The notes below the pieces were generated by a model, which ran no database searches, was not told the origin of the DNA, and was given only the letters and a program-made list of their open reading frames with translations. A DNA stretch of 64,000 nucleotides from Bombus terrestris (taxonomy: Eukaryota; Arthropoda; Insecta; Hymenoptera; Apidae): NCBI RefSeq assembly GCF_910591885.1, contig NC_063278.1, positions 4,117,501 to 4,181,500 on the forward strand, written 5' to 3'. A program made the translations under genes and the position numbers. This document shows, piece after piece, positions 12,384 to 25,378 of this stretch (position 1 is the first letter of the stretch; every line of letters starts with the position of its first letter).

Positions 12384-13238
12384 ATCCTCGCCGAAGACGG
12401 TTCACCGAGCCAGGATCGAAATTTGGCAGTTCGCCACGGAGACGCGATCGCGAAATAAGGGAAAACAGGAACGCGAGAAAATTAGCCTCGAATGGGAGAA
12501 AACGTGACCGATTGATGCAAACAAAAAGAGGAACGAGAAGGAGGAGCAAAGAAAGACAAGTTGGAAAAGGCTGACGGGGTACAGAGGTTCCCACAATCTC
12601 GTTTCCTTATCGAATTCGATTCTCTCTTTCTCTCTCTTGATCTCTCCTCTCTCCGTCGCTCTCCCAGCTTTCTTCTCTCGCTCGAATACGCACCCTCTCC
12701 CTTGTTCCCACTCTGCTGCCAGCGTTCGCTGCCCCATCTCATCGCCAGGCCACCCCAACCCGGAATAAATCAATACACGTGTCTGCTACTTGCTCGTACA
12801 CTCGGCTCGGCCCTTAAGCCGAATCGTCGCGAGGAGCTGACAGCTGGCGAGGAGAAAAACGATTCGCGTGCTGGTGATTTTGCGTGGGTATAAAAGGGTT
12901 GTAGGGTTAATTACCTTGGCGGAGTACGAGCTTGGCATTTTTGACTGGCGGCATTCGTGTACGGTAGCTACGAAACGTTTTTCTACGTGGTACCATTATT
13001 TTCCAATAAAGAGCCTTTTTTTCTTTTTTTCTTTCAATCGAACGTTCTTTTATCGAACGTTCATAGTCGCTACGAGAGTAACGCTACAACGATACGTTTA
13101 ATATGCTCGGAGTTAATCAATTGCTCTATATTCGCTACGGCAGGTATAATGGCATGGCGATAGTTTTTTGTTCTAACGGTAAATTCAACGGTAGTCGTTA
13201 ACGTTTATGATTTATAGTTAAGGATGGTTGTGACTCAC

Positions 13239-13367
13239 CCAATTGGCGACAAATGTCGGCTTTCAGATGAGAAGGCAGAGTCTTTTCCTTGAGCAATGCC
13301 TCGTAATGCTCCTTGGCAAGGCGATATTTCCCTTGGACCTCGTACAAATGGGCTATGTGAAATTTTA
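13239..13367 (-). CDS. Utx: UTX/KDM6A-type demethylase, TPR exon 2 of 4 seen
   Basis: This 129-nt exon follows the 17180-17358 exon after a 3.8 kb intron. Its acceptor is ...ccattgttacag and its donor gtgagt. It begins with TA, which joins the A left by the previous exon to make Ile, then encodes 42 codons starting KFHIAHLYEVQGKYRLAKEH and ending ADICRQL, and leaves one G. That G joins GA of the next exon to make Gly. The segment KFHIAHLYEVQGKY is a typical UTX TPR helix pair and corresponds to the family segment FHIAHLYE. Phase agreement on both sides supports the boundaries. The codons after QLG that stay open to 13198 are intron read-through. TPR role and nuclear location are inferred from the family. 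Confidence 0.94.
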
Positions 13368-16300
13368 CTGTAACAATGGAAAAGAAAGACATCGGTTTAA
13401 TATGCAGCACGTGGGATGCGAGTAACGATACGTGGAGCTCGTAATCACCGATTATTTCAGACGCGTTATTGTCAAATTACGCTACGAATTGTTCATACGA
13501 ATTTGCAAACTTAACGAAGAATATGCTTGATAAAATATTCGTCGAAAAGAGGGACAACGGACAGGACGATTCGGAGCAATAATAACAGCGTATCGTATAT
13601 TTGCTATTTAATCACGCGCGTATAATAATTCATCGATACTCGTACACTTTGCTATTACCGGTAGAATACGAAAACTATGAATAATTAATTAATTCTTTGT
13701 ACAGCTGCATTTATCAACTATGTAATAGCCTGCTTGGCTTTGCAACATTATGGTGGAAATTTGAATATGTTAAACAAGAGACACGGTGTTTACACAAATT
13801 GCATATTATTGATTATGCGTCATAATTACAACAAATATACATATTGAATGAAAAACGCGATAATTGCATGTTCTACTTCCATTATGATTTCAATTAGTAC
13901 ACTGGAAAGCTGACGTCTCTGATGAGAATTTATTTTTAAATTAATATTCCAATAAAATAAAAAACAGTTATACGCGTGTATATAATATAACATTTTCCAA
14001 TAATTACAAATCAAATTTCCTTCATTTAAAATAACACCGTGGCAATTACCGATTGGCCAATGGAATAACACAAAGCGTGGAACAATAATACTTACATTAA
14101 AATTTCAATCTTTCAACGATCCGTCGATTTTCTATAATATATTTTCGTTTCCGTATTTTAATTCCAAGTTGCATTCCTCCCTTTGATCTAACTATAGTAT
14201 GCAAATACGTACTATCGTTTAGATCGTTGGCAGACACCAAACTGACTTGAAATCTCAATGGGTCGTTGCTTTTATGTTCGCCTCATTTCATAAACACAAC
14301 TTCGCTTGGCTGAAGAACCAATTTCTCGGTAAACGGAAATGATTCCCCGTGTGCATGGGATCGTGGTAATCGTTTGAATCGTGAATCACTCTTCCGTATG
14401 ACTCAATTTGAATATTTTATCATCGCTCTTTAATTAGTCTATTAAACCCGTTAAGCGTATGATTAATATCGTTAATTATTATTGTCCGTAATGTCCATTA
14501 ACTTGCACGCTCAGCCATTAAGAATGAAAAGGCTTTTATTATTATTCTTGTGCCATCCTCTCAGTGGTGAAACATAATCGCAGGTGAAATATTAATTCGC
14601 TGCCATAATATTTCGAACGGTAACACGCTGTTGAACGATTAGAATCGATCGCCTACAAGAATCAAGTTCTCTCATAACATCCAACGGCTCGTATCCGTTA
14701 TTTTTACTCTCTACACTAAATTTAAACTTCAAACAGCGGGACAGAGAACCAGTCGAGTCCCGGTTGACTCATTGCTGGTTCTTGGTAACTCGAAGTGACG
14801 CTACGCGACGAGATGAAACTCCAACAGCGAAAACTGACGGAGATTCCCGTTATCGCTTAAGATTTAACGTTCTGTTCCACTTCTGTTGCTTGATAAATCG
14901 TTACGTAGAATCCAGCCACTACGTACCCCGTACCTACGCATACCGCTGCTATTTAATATTTAATCGACGATTCGAAATTTATTCCTGGTGGCTAGCGCAT
15001 CAACAGTCACAGCTTAACCATTTAACAAACGCGATGTTCGGTGTCGAACGGTAAATTCCAACTGCGTTGCAAATACTGCAACTTTAAAAGCTACGTACGT
15101 ACGTGTCAATCGAAAACCAACAATTCCAATCTCGAAATGTTATCTGCGAATAAATCGAATAAACCGTCCGATTAACGAGTCGCGTCCAATATTTTCCAAG
15201 CTAAACGACCTGCATTCATATTCCACACGAACCATCAAAATTATCTACTGGTTAATTAATTATTTACCGTAACCGTTTCTTCTCCTTTTTCTTTTCATAT
15301 CTGCTACGTTATTCGCGATCAATCTGCTTTATTTATTTATTTATCCTATCGGTTCATTTTTCCAATTGTTTTGCAATCTGAATTTAACAGAACGGCGGCG
15401 CGTAAAAGACGGAGGAAGAATAAAAGTAAACGAAACTCTTACACGGTGCGATAGAAAGTGAAAGACAGACAGAGAGAGAGAGAGAGAGTAAGAGAGAGAG
15501 AGAGAGAGAGAGAGAAACCGTGGAAACAGTGGCGAGGTATCACGAACGCAACGTTAAATTAAATGGCAGGTGAATCGAAGAAAAATCGTTAGGGTAAGCG
15601 TTTAACGCGCCTTAAATGTCGTCCACTACGCCATACGTGTTATCGTAGGTCATACGTGACACAAGAATCGCTGTATCACGTTGGGAAAAAGGGGGTCAAG
15701 TTCGAAGCGGAACGCGAGCAAAAGGTCTGGCATCTACACGTTGTCAAGACGTGGCGCGCAGGTATGTAATAGGCGCTTTTCACGCGGCGAAAGTATCGAT
15801 TTCATTGTGCCATTTTAAATAACGTATTAAAAGCGCGCAGGGGAAAAATCGTCGGAATTATTGCACCATCCGCCGTCCCATAGGAACTCTTCATCCGCTT
15901 GATTTTTTCATTTCTCCGCAGGTAGATTAATAACTTGCACACTTGATGGATCGATCGAATCCGTTGGAACATTTCACGTCGAATAAATTTGAAAAGCTCG
16001 GTGGTAAAAAGCGATTTGTTTCTCGCGCTCTAGAATTTTTATTTCGATGAACTTCGTTTCAAATAAAATATCATTGTATTTAAGAAATTGAAACGAACGG
16101 TCCCGTTGTTTTTTCACTGGATTTACAGTGGCTAGGAAATTGATTAAAGCATTGATAGATCGATCGACCAAATCCGAGTATATTTGATTCATCGTTTAAT
16201 GACACTTTCGTACGACGATAGAAAATTTGAGATAAAAATAAAAATAGGAGAAAAAGATCGCTTAATTGGAAAGTAAAGAGTACGTAGCTTTTTTTTTAAA

Positions 16301-17179
16301 TATCGGACAACAGAACGATCTATTCTCTCAGTATCGAAGATTCTATTTTTAAGAAATTGATCGATCGAAGCTTGTTGACGCGTTCGATGGATTTTTCTGC
16401 TGCTGCAAGTTCTGGTATTGACATTCGACAACTGCGATATGGAACACAGAGAATGTAAATCTAGAGTGATCGACTGCACGAGTTTAATGACTTTTTGCAT
16501 CAATCGACAAGTTGGAGTGAAAGTGGTTCGCATAACCCGATATCCAAGAGAGCGAGATCTCGACGGCTTTTAATTTTTAAGATGCCGCAAAGCTCGTCCT
16601 CTCTTTAATGAGGCGTCCATGAAAAGCGAGAGTTCCGCGAAAAGTGAAAGTCTCCATGTATTTTAACAAAAATTACCTTTTTTCGCTGCAACGATGCACC
16701 TTGGAAACCAGATTTCTGTGACGAATTAAATCGATCTGATGAAGATATTTCTCCCTCAGGAGCTGCTCATTCCTAATGGCTTTCGTCGCGCAAGTTCTCC
16801 GATTATCACGATATATCTCGAGTATCGTTTCGAATCGTCAGAAAAATTCAAATCCTTTCACGTCCATAGTCTTATGATTTGCAAGACGATTAAATAAATC
16901 AAAATCCTTTTTCCTCGTTATATATTGCAATTATCCTTTGTACTCGTAATTCACGATAGTCGAGCCTCGACGTTCGCAAGTTGTTGCACGAGTAATCGTG
17001 TTAGTGTGCGAAGAGGAAGGAAGGCGGTACGAGGAAGCCAACATATGGTATGGGAGTAAGATTTCGGGAATAAAAATGCGCGGTTTACGGTGGGCAGCTG
17101 TTCCGCGTGAATTATGTTTTTTGGAAGGTGGAAGACGCGTAGGCGATCGTAAAGGGGGCGAAGAAAACCGAGAACTTAC
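13368..17179 (-). other. 3.8 kb UTX intron
   Basis: GT-AG intron between UTX exons. It holds an AG microsatellite at 15463-15515 and otherwise AT-rich sequence with no recognisable gene or element. Confidence 0.75.
15463..15515. repeat. (AG)n microsatellite
   Basis: A run of AG dinucleotides, interrupted once by TA near 15490. Confidence 0.95.
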
Positions 17180-17358
17180 TTTCGAGCTTGGAAAAGGAGG
17201 CAGGTGTCGTGGCATCGATCAGAGCGAGTGTCAGGTGCTTCAAGGCGGCGTCAAAGTCAGCGTGGACCTTCAGCATTAAGCCGAGCCGTAGGTGAACCTC
17301 GCAGGCTCGTGGAAATCCTGGTTCCACCCATAGCACCTGCTGGAATGCTTTCACGGCC
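17180..17358 (-). CDS. Utx: UTX/KDM6A-type H3K27 demethylase, TPR exon (most upstream exon seen)
   Basis: First of four UTX exons seen here, 179 nt. On the minus strand the acceptor is ...ttattattgcag before 17358 and the donor is gtaagt after 17180. The exon gives one codon-final G, 59 codons starting AVKAFQQVLWVEPGF and ending SFSKLE, then one base A. The first G probably completes a Trp codon, as in animal UTX proteins where a Trp precedes this segment. The residues form TPR helices (FQQVLWVEP, HLRLGLM, ALKHLTLALID) and match the order in vertebrate UTX. In known UTX proteins the TPR region is N-terminal and mediates protein contacts, while the JmjC domain removes methyl groups from H3K27 in the nucleus. 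The catalytic part is not in this window. GTG at 17354 is an internal Val, not a start. Homology is by recall of the family, but the match is strong. Confidence 0.93.
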
Positions 17359-20300
17359 CTGCAATAATAACGATCGAATACAATTTCAATCGAATAAATA
17401 AAAATTACTATTCTATCGCATCAACCTATCCCTTGATCGACACACCGTGAGACAAAGTTTATTCCGTTACAGTTTACGGAAATTCGCGATCTTCCTCGAT
17501 GCGAGTATAACACGTTATTCGTTTTATACGTTTATTTTTCACGGTCCATCTTCTTCGAGTTAAGTTTCCCGATTTTTAGTTACAGTTTTCTTCCATTTAC
17601 CCTTATCGTTTATTTGCAACTGTCAAGAAGCTTTCACATATCTCGTACTTAACATTTACGCTTAAAAACTATCACTTAAACTCGATCTTGGAACGTACCT
17701 TTCGCGTTCCTTAGTTTCTTATCTATGCTTTTACTATTTGTACCCTCGAAGAGGCCAAGTCTCAACTACGCGTACAAATTCACACGGAAATATCAAGTAC
17801 GGAACTCTGAGAGTAAAGTGTAAAAAATGTAAGACTGGTGATACGAAACTATAAGTATACGTGTACAAGTATAGTATAAAACTATTCGCTAATCTTTGGC
17901 CCCTCTTCTCTGTTCTCCCTCTCTTTTTCTCTCTTGTTCCGCTTTCTCTTTAATAGCCATCGCTTCTTCCTTCTCAATTCCCCTCGGGATCTCGAGATCC
18001 CCGGACCTCGTGCCTTCAGGACAACCTCCGCTGCGTCTACCTTCGTTATGAATATAATCGTACGTATAATATTCGTAGGAACACTGAAACAACTGACTGG
18101 AAGAACGTGGAGGACAGGAGCATAACATTAGAGGGAATCACAGAAGAAATGGAAGAGACGCAGAAGAGACAATAAAATAGTTGCGGAGCTTAGAAAAAAG
18201 GAAGTAAGAGCGTAGAAGAAGGAGCATTGTTGGGCAGAGAGCAGAGAACAGTTAGGTTTCCTATGGCAAGTCTAAGGGAGATGGAGTGTGTAATAAAAAT
18301 ATAAGATTGAATTTAAGCAATTAATTATAGAGTACAATTAAGAGTAAGTTCGAGTATAAATGTGATGATCTATGTGTATATCGTGATCGAAGGTTGACAG
18401 TGTGAACGAGAAATCTACACATGTAAATCGATCACATTTTCTAGCAAACAAAAATGAATAATACTATATAATAATAATTTTGATACTATTAATTATATCG
18501 ACAAATGTTTTGGGAAGCTGAATAGCTTCGAAGGAGGTGCACCGCGTTTCCATGTTTCCATTTTTGTAGATGGCCACGTAGACGTCGACTTTGTCTTTTT
18601 AAACGCCACCATATGTATCTTTTAGCATGTTGATCGACGCAGCTCAACATTCTCTACAGAAGATTACTTCAACGAACCTCGAAGAATCATTGGTCCAGCG
18701 GATATTTCAACTTCCAGCTTGTGAAGCTTTCTTATCGCGTTACGAATATAAAACATTTCGAAAGTGGGTCTCGGCCCAGTAATAGTTCGCGAAGCTGTGC
18801 ACTGAACGACTGCTCGATAAAAATCGTGGCTCGTTAAAAATTCATTGTTAAGAAACAGGTTGACGCGAGGGACATTGTCGCGTAATCGCGTGCATCGCAC
18901 GCGTGCACGAGGATGAACAGGAAGTGGTTGGTGGTATTCTGGCTTGTCACGCGACAACCGCGTCTGGGGTTGCAACGATAACCATAGGGACGGCCGATGG
19001 ACAAGCAACAATAACGATCGTGCAGTTGCAAATGACACGGTGCTTGTGTTCAGCCGATCGAGACACGCTGTGAACCAAACGAACCCGACCTGATTCGACG
19101 CTGAGAAATAAAGTCGCAAATCAACGCTTCCTGATGACGATTAAACGGATTTACCAAAAGGCACGTTTTCAGGAGGAAGTTCAAGGCGATTTTTCCACCG
19201 AAACTTTTGTCTTCTAGTAGAATTTCAGATATGGCAGTTTGTGATGGATAGTGAAAATAAGATAGTTCGACAGAAAATGTTTCAAGTGGAAGCTCGTTGG
19301 TATCGGATGATGAATTGATCGATGTAAAAGAAGCTTGCGAAAGTATCGCTTCTTTTATGAAAAGACAGTCTCGCAATGGTTTTTTTCTGTAAAATTATTT
19401 TGTGCGACATTTTGCACAATATTTTCTACCAGACAGTTACCAGTTAATTATTTCGTATGTTTCAAATGATTGATTATTTTTCTTGCGTATCTTCGTACTA
19501 CGTTAGAAGCTGACTTCGCTAATGCAATAGCGTTTGTATCGTTTCTGATATATGACGAGATTCCTTTTATTTATTTATTTTCCATCTGTACACGTACGTG
19601 TTTGTAGATATATACGAATCTTACGATAAAATCTACATGACGTATAAATCTTATCTGACACGTAATAATAGTTCAATCGGTTATAACACAGTAATAGGAA
19701 TTTAATTGATTTCTCAATTAGCAGTTACAACTGCTATTTAGAGGTTGAAAAAAAATGTGTATAATTCACTTCTTTACTCCTGTTTTTCACAAACATATTC
19801 TCTTTATTAATAGAAATACGAATTTGCATAAAAACCCGCGATGCGATAATTACGGTAATTACAAGTTAAATTAAGTCGGATCTAATGCCTAAGAAGTAAG
19901 TCTCTCTCTGTCTCTCTATTTATACGCTGGTCACATTGTTATCGCGATTGTTCTCACCACGAACAATGAATCATCGGCTTTAACGAACCGTTTGGCAAGT
20001 GTCAAACTGGAATTCCAAGTCGTGCGATGTCGGTCGTCGTCATTTTGTTTCGGCTTTTAGAGTCGCTGGACGAAAGCCAGCGTTAAATCGACGTACGTGG
20101 ATCGAGTAATACTCGGCTCGGTCTCATATGAAACAGGATCGCGTATATCTATCGGACGCGCCAGTGAATCGTACTTTTGATCGAGTTCCCGCTGCACTTT
20201 TTACAATAGAAATTTATGCCAATAGAAATACGCAGATAGTGTAACAGATATGCTACTAATGTCACAATTCATACTGTTACTGTTACGAGTTTAGATTGAG

Positions 20301-23300
20301 AAGTTTGCGAAATGACAATGACGAAACAGCGAATAAAGCAACTCCTACCTACGGAAACTTTTCACATTGACCTGGTTTACGCATACGACGATGTATCATT
20401 GTACGAGTCATCGCGTACGTAAGAGTTAAAAAAACAAAGCAAAATTCGTTCACCAAGATGCGATAGATTTCACATGGACATTGGAAAAATTATATCGTAC
20501 GATCACACTCGGAAGAGTTAAAAAATTATTATCATTAAGAATTGGATCCCGAATCAGTATAATACATATCATACCGACGTTAGAAAAATTACGGTAATCG
20601 AGCAGGATCTTTGGAAAAATGATCTCTTGGAATCTACCGTGCCATTATATAGCTGGAACGAGTTAAAGAAAGAGAATTATACGACGATAGATCTCATAGT
20701 GACATTAGAAAAATGACCGGCCTTCTCGAAAGTTATCCTGGAACCTGTTACAGAAGCCCGCTACTCCAAAGAGAGGTGAAAAAGCGAAGCGTGCAGAGAC
20801 GTCGTACGATGCGATAAAGCAAGAGACAGACACCATTGTTTCATCGCTGACAAAAAGACCGAAGCCGGAGAAGGAGGAATGGAAGTAACGGGAAGATTAA
20901 TTCCGCGGCTAGCACGACGACGACAAATTAATCGAAGCCCGACTGTCGTTCCCTGGCGCGATGAGAAGTAGAACGACCGAGATAAAAAAAAAAAGAAAGA
21001 AAAAATAAAACGGAGAAAAAATAAAGAGGATGAGAAGTACGAGATGGAAGCGGGGAAGGCAAAGAGATCGGTCGGTTGCCTTGGCGTAAAGGCGGTAGTA
21101 AATTCATTCACGAGAAGCTATTCATTCATCGTTTCATTCACTTCGCGTTTCCTTTCGGGGTTCGTTGTCTTCGGCAATGAGTCACTGTTACACGCGGTCG
21201 GCTGGCTGTGTGGGAGAGACAGAAATGTCACTGACTCGACAGTGTTGCGAAATATGCTCGCGAGAAACGTTCGATATCTACCGGCAACGAAAGCACGACG
21301 GATGGGAACGAAAGTCGTTGCCAGCCTTTCGTAGGCCGCGCGCCATTTTTGAATTTCGCGCGCTTGTAAATTCAGCTTAGAATTCTGGCTCGGTGGTCTT
21401 TGGCCGACGTTGTACAAATTGAAAATCCTCTGGCAGGATACAAAGTACGTAAGAATAAGAAGTAAATGGTAGAAGCTAAGCTAATTGATCGGCGATGTTA
21501 ATTCTACGTTAGAATTCAATTCTTCCCAGACTTGGTCGAAGGGAACGTCTTTCTTCGCCTTCGACTTTCCTTTTCAATTTAAATTACGAAACGAGATCTT
21601 ACGAGAGATTTTCTTCATTTTGTTGTCAACGTTATGAAACATCTGAAGATAGGCTGGAGTCTGCGATTATTCACGCGCTGTATCTGTAAAATAAAAATAG
21701 ACTTTCCGCAAGAAATACCAAAGGCAACGTAAAGGATACGAATTTTGAAATTTTGAAGCGTCAGAGACTTGCGTGTCAGAAGTTATTCGAACGCGAACAT
21801 TTCAACGCTGATATCTGGATCTTATAAATATCATCGACGTCGTTACGTCTTACGCCAAGCCACCAGAATCCTTCCAACTCCGCAGGACTGGAATAGGCGG
21901 AATCGATCGGCGACCGATGACCTATCTCAACCATGATGAAACAGAAACGAAAACCGATACTGATTCTGACAAGTCGATGTCGTTGTTTGTTGGCCGCTCT
22001 GCCATTGACCTGGGTGTATTTATAGGTTGAAACATCGATTCACCCGGCGTGGAACAGCTTGTACCCGGCTGTGGCTGTCCAACGTTGATATTCATCATGC
22101 GGATCGAAAAAAATACAGATCGATAAATCGAGCAGCAACCGTAACAATTGTGCTATACTTTTCAGGTTTTACGAGCGACATCGTGTTTTAACACTCTGGT
22201 AAACGCAGCTGGAGATAAATTCTAACCCTTTCGACACGCTTGTGATATTTAATGGACAAACATAAACAATCCGCGCTGACAAATGTATTTAGCCACGTAT
22301 TTCATAGATTTTTTTTATTGTCATTTTATTTGTTTCAGCAAAACGTAGCAAATTCTTACGCTTAACGAGGGTTATAATATATAAGGCGCAAGAAGAAATT
22401 GAAACGATATCGATCGTATTATTTCAAGGGAAATATCGAGTTCATAATTCTGCAATTATAATTATAATCGAACAAGTCAATTAAAATATACAAATTTACT
22501 CTATACGTTCGTTACTAATTTTCCGTATTTCTGTTTCATTTCTAGTTTCGCTATCGACAAGTATTTATTTCAATATATACCAATTTATCTTATTAAATAT
22601 ATTTCCTTATCGTTACAAACGTCGAATATCTTAGGTGGGGAAGGAAAATAAGAAACGAAAGAATGCTTATCGAATAATGAAACATTGATTTTTCCTGTAA
22701 TAATCGATATCGATATAAGTTAAAATCGTCAGACCAGCGATTGATTGCTTTTGAATGCAAAGAAATTGCGTTTCACGACGTACATTGGAAATATCATCGA
22801 AATAAACATTTTTCTTTTCTCTTTCTTTTTTTTTTGTAAAATATACGTACGTTTGGTTTGTTCTACGACTTGCAACGCTGTTATATGTCAACGATGCCAT
22901 ATACATTATTCGAAGAGACATTGTTTTCTCGGATACCGATGTAAACGAGAATAAAATTACTATAAAGTATTTTACTTATTTACCTTAAGTTTGTTTAATT
23001 ATCCCCTTCTTCGAATTATTGCCTCGAAATCGAGCTATATAGCTAAGTTTACGAACTAACTGTGTTACTATTTTGTAAAAACAGAACAGTTGTATGTCAA
23101 GAGATAAAATAAGGTAGTTGCGGACAAAGTTGCTATAAATATACAAGATAAAAACTACTTTAGTAATCTCTGTAAAAACATTTAAGGTATCTAATCGCAA
23201 CGATGTAGCAATTTCTATATTTTTATAGTACATTATCCACAGTGACATTTTTTAGATCGCCACTTCTCGCTGTTTACTTGTAACGACGGAGTTCGATCGC

Positions 23301-23661
23301 AGGAAGATCTTATTCTTCCATTGAAATTCGGAACGTTATCGTCCTATCATCTTCTTGGCATTGAGAAGACGAAAACTTTCGTAATTTACGTAATTTTGTG
23401 CCAAGATTTTAGCCAACGAAACGTTTCGATTTCTCATATTTTATTCACAGCTACGTTAACGATAATTTCGTTAGTAGACAAGGTTCCTTCTACTTTGATA
23501 AGTCGAACAGATTCGATAGATGTGCTTCCAAGTAGACTTCCACGAGCAAATATACAAGAAGAATAGATGATCGCGTACAATGATCGTGCGTGAACCTATT
23601 CTTTGTCGCGAATGACGAGATAGAAACAAACAGCTTCCTATTTTCTAATTTTCGATTCTTC
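17359..23661 (-). other. Upstream UTX intron or flank, part 1
   Basis: Non-coding by inspection. I searched for the UTX segment that precedes WAVKAFQ in the family (pattern ..YGLGLVYFH.N.F.W) and did not find it. Open frames such as 18664-19119 (minus) and 20761-21111 (minus) have no domain pattern and overlap others. Nothing recognisable otherwise. Confidence 0.5.
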
Positions 23662-24354
23662 TTAACACTTTGACTGCCACGCCGAAATCACATGTTCCGC
23701 TGAGGACGTATTATCGTATTTTTATTATTCAAAGAATATAATGGCGAAATAATAATAAATTGACGATGTAAGACGGCATTCTTCTCCAATGGACCGTTTA
23801 TCTTATTGGTGATCACGGGTGACCACCGTGGCGCCTTGGTAACAGTTGATAGCGACATACTATAACGAGGCTTCGTTTATTTTAACAAACCATTCGCGTT
23901 CGTTATTTGTTTGTAAGCAAAACGTGCGGAATATATTGTTGAAACGCGTAGAAGATATTAGTAAACGGTATTTGTTCGTTCTATATATAATAGCAAGGTA
24001 TGTTCACGTTTGTAACTTCAATTATACTATTATAAAGCAGCGTTTACGATTATTTTCTAAGCTGTGTTTATAATACCCCTCAAAGATATCGACGCAAACA
24101 CAGTGCACCGTTAGATGCAAGATCTGTTATCATTTTTTCTTTTACTGATGTTCTAATAAAAATGTTTAATTATTCAATGGGATACTTTGTATCTCAAAGT
24201 ATCTTCGACTTATCGGTTATATTCAAAATACCCTAATTGTCAATTTTCATTCAATTTTTACAATTGTAATAAGTTGGTCACCAGTGACCAGCGCACAATC
24301 ACAGGAGAAACCGTGGCTGGTCGTATGTGACCAACGTGGCAGTCACAGTGTTAA
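23662..24354. mobile_element. Non-autonomous TTAA-ended (piggyBac-like) element, family B
   Basis: Left end TTAACACTTTGACTGCCACG (23662-23681). The reverse complement of the right end (24335-24354) is TTAACACTGTGACTGCCACG, a match of 19 of 20 bases. Both ends include TTAA. Subterminal GGTCACC/GGTGACC-like motifs occur near both ends (23810-23830 and 24275-24335). The 693-bp interior has no transposase-like protein, and the open frame at 23846-24073 is too short and patternless. Clear inverted ends make this the best supported DNA-transposon relic here. Confidence 0.85.
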
Positions 24355-25175
24355 TAATTTCACGAATTCACCCTAACCTATCGCAAAATACCGGCACACG
24401 TCGCAGCAATTCGGAGCAAAGAGGTTCGCGATTGACTCCCGACTCAACGACTTAGCCAGCCAAAGTTGTTCTGCGAGGAAGAGTGGCACTTTCGAACAAA
24501 AAGCGTAAGCTGATTGAAATGGAATGTAAATGAAGCGATTAAAGCCGTGCGACGAGGTCGCAAGTGGACGTATAGTCTCGGTATCTTTGCTAGAATCGCA
24601 AGGACCTTCTCTTTAGTTATCGTAGATAGAGGCCGGTGCATTTCGGATTTCCTGCTGCCGGCTGTTTCGTGCGTCGAACGCGTGCAAAAGCGTGGCCAAT
24701 GCTGCGCGTCTCGACGCAGCAGCCACGAAGAAGGGTGCATTTTAATGCACCCTCGAGCCTGGCAAGCCGCTTTAGCACCTCGTAAATTAATTAACGTTGG
24801 TATGACCTATTAATGGCCGCTTTGTCGACAACGTTCGCGACGTCGGACAAGATGATACACCGGCCTCCTTCTTTCTGTGCGAATCTGTGCGACTCTTACC
24901 ATTATTACCATTTTTATTCCGTTAATTTATTTGAGCCGTCATGGATATCGGGGAGAAACGAATGAAAATCTTAAGAAAGATGTTGGAAATATGTTAGAGA
25001 AATCGTAAGAGTCTAAAGGAGTAGATCAAAATTCCAAAATTCCGCGTAAACTTGTCAACGTCCCGAGACGAATTCGCTAAAAATAAAACAAGCAAATGGT
25101 AATAGAACGTAATGGTTTCAGAATAGGAGGAATTTCTAGCGTAGACTTTTAATATCCACGTAGTAACTGCTTCGA

Positions 25176-25378
25176 TTAATCAGTTGGCTGTTGCGATCTC
25201 TTTGCAAAGCGCGTACCTAAAGTTACACTGAGAAAGAGTAAGGGACGACGAGTATACTCGTCGTATACGCGTGAATGTTGTAATATAGAATTAAGTTGTA
25301 ACGAAGGGCTCGTCGTAACGCGAGATATTGCTGTTGCTTCGTGACGAGTATACTCGTCAAAACTAGCTAACTCGTTAA
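25176..25378. mobile_element. TTAA-ended element with GACGAGTATACTCGTC palindromes, family C
   Basis: Left end TTAATCAGTTGGCTGTT. The reverse complement of the right end is TTAACGAGTTAGCTAGTT, an imperfect inverted repeat. TTAA is at both edges of the 203-bp unit. Two large perfect palindromes lie inside: ACGACGAGTATACTCGTCGT (25245-25264) and TGACGAGTATACTCGTCA (25342-25359). Related sequences at 12.0 and 26.1 kb support it as a repeated family. Placement with piggyBac-like elements is inferred from TTAA only. Confidence 0.62.

Larger units (their letters stand above)
2747..13238 (-). other. 10.5 kb UTX intron
   Basis: Between UTX exons. It holds subterminal-type repeats at 6547-7130, a poly-A run at 7675-7697, a hairpin at 7753-7785, a Jockey-type retrotransposon at 10114-10771, a mariner MITE at 11817-11901, one end of a TTAA-type element at 11977, and a CpG-rich alternating tract at 12327-12383. 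CpG-rich stretches around 8.0-9.7 kb and 12.2-12.9 kb give many overlapping open frames in several phases, as expected from stop-poor composition. I recognise no protein in them. Confidence 0.7.

Noticed and set aside
13826..14071. NYWKMLYY on the minus strand, recalling the DYWK motif upstream of this UTX region
   Set aside because: It lies downstream of the exon that should follow it, and the neighbouring residues disagree.
19230..19260. LSYFHY on the minus strand, recalling the VYFHY motif of UTX
   Set aside because: Flanking residues do not fit the family and the required Trp splice junction is missing.
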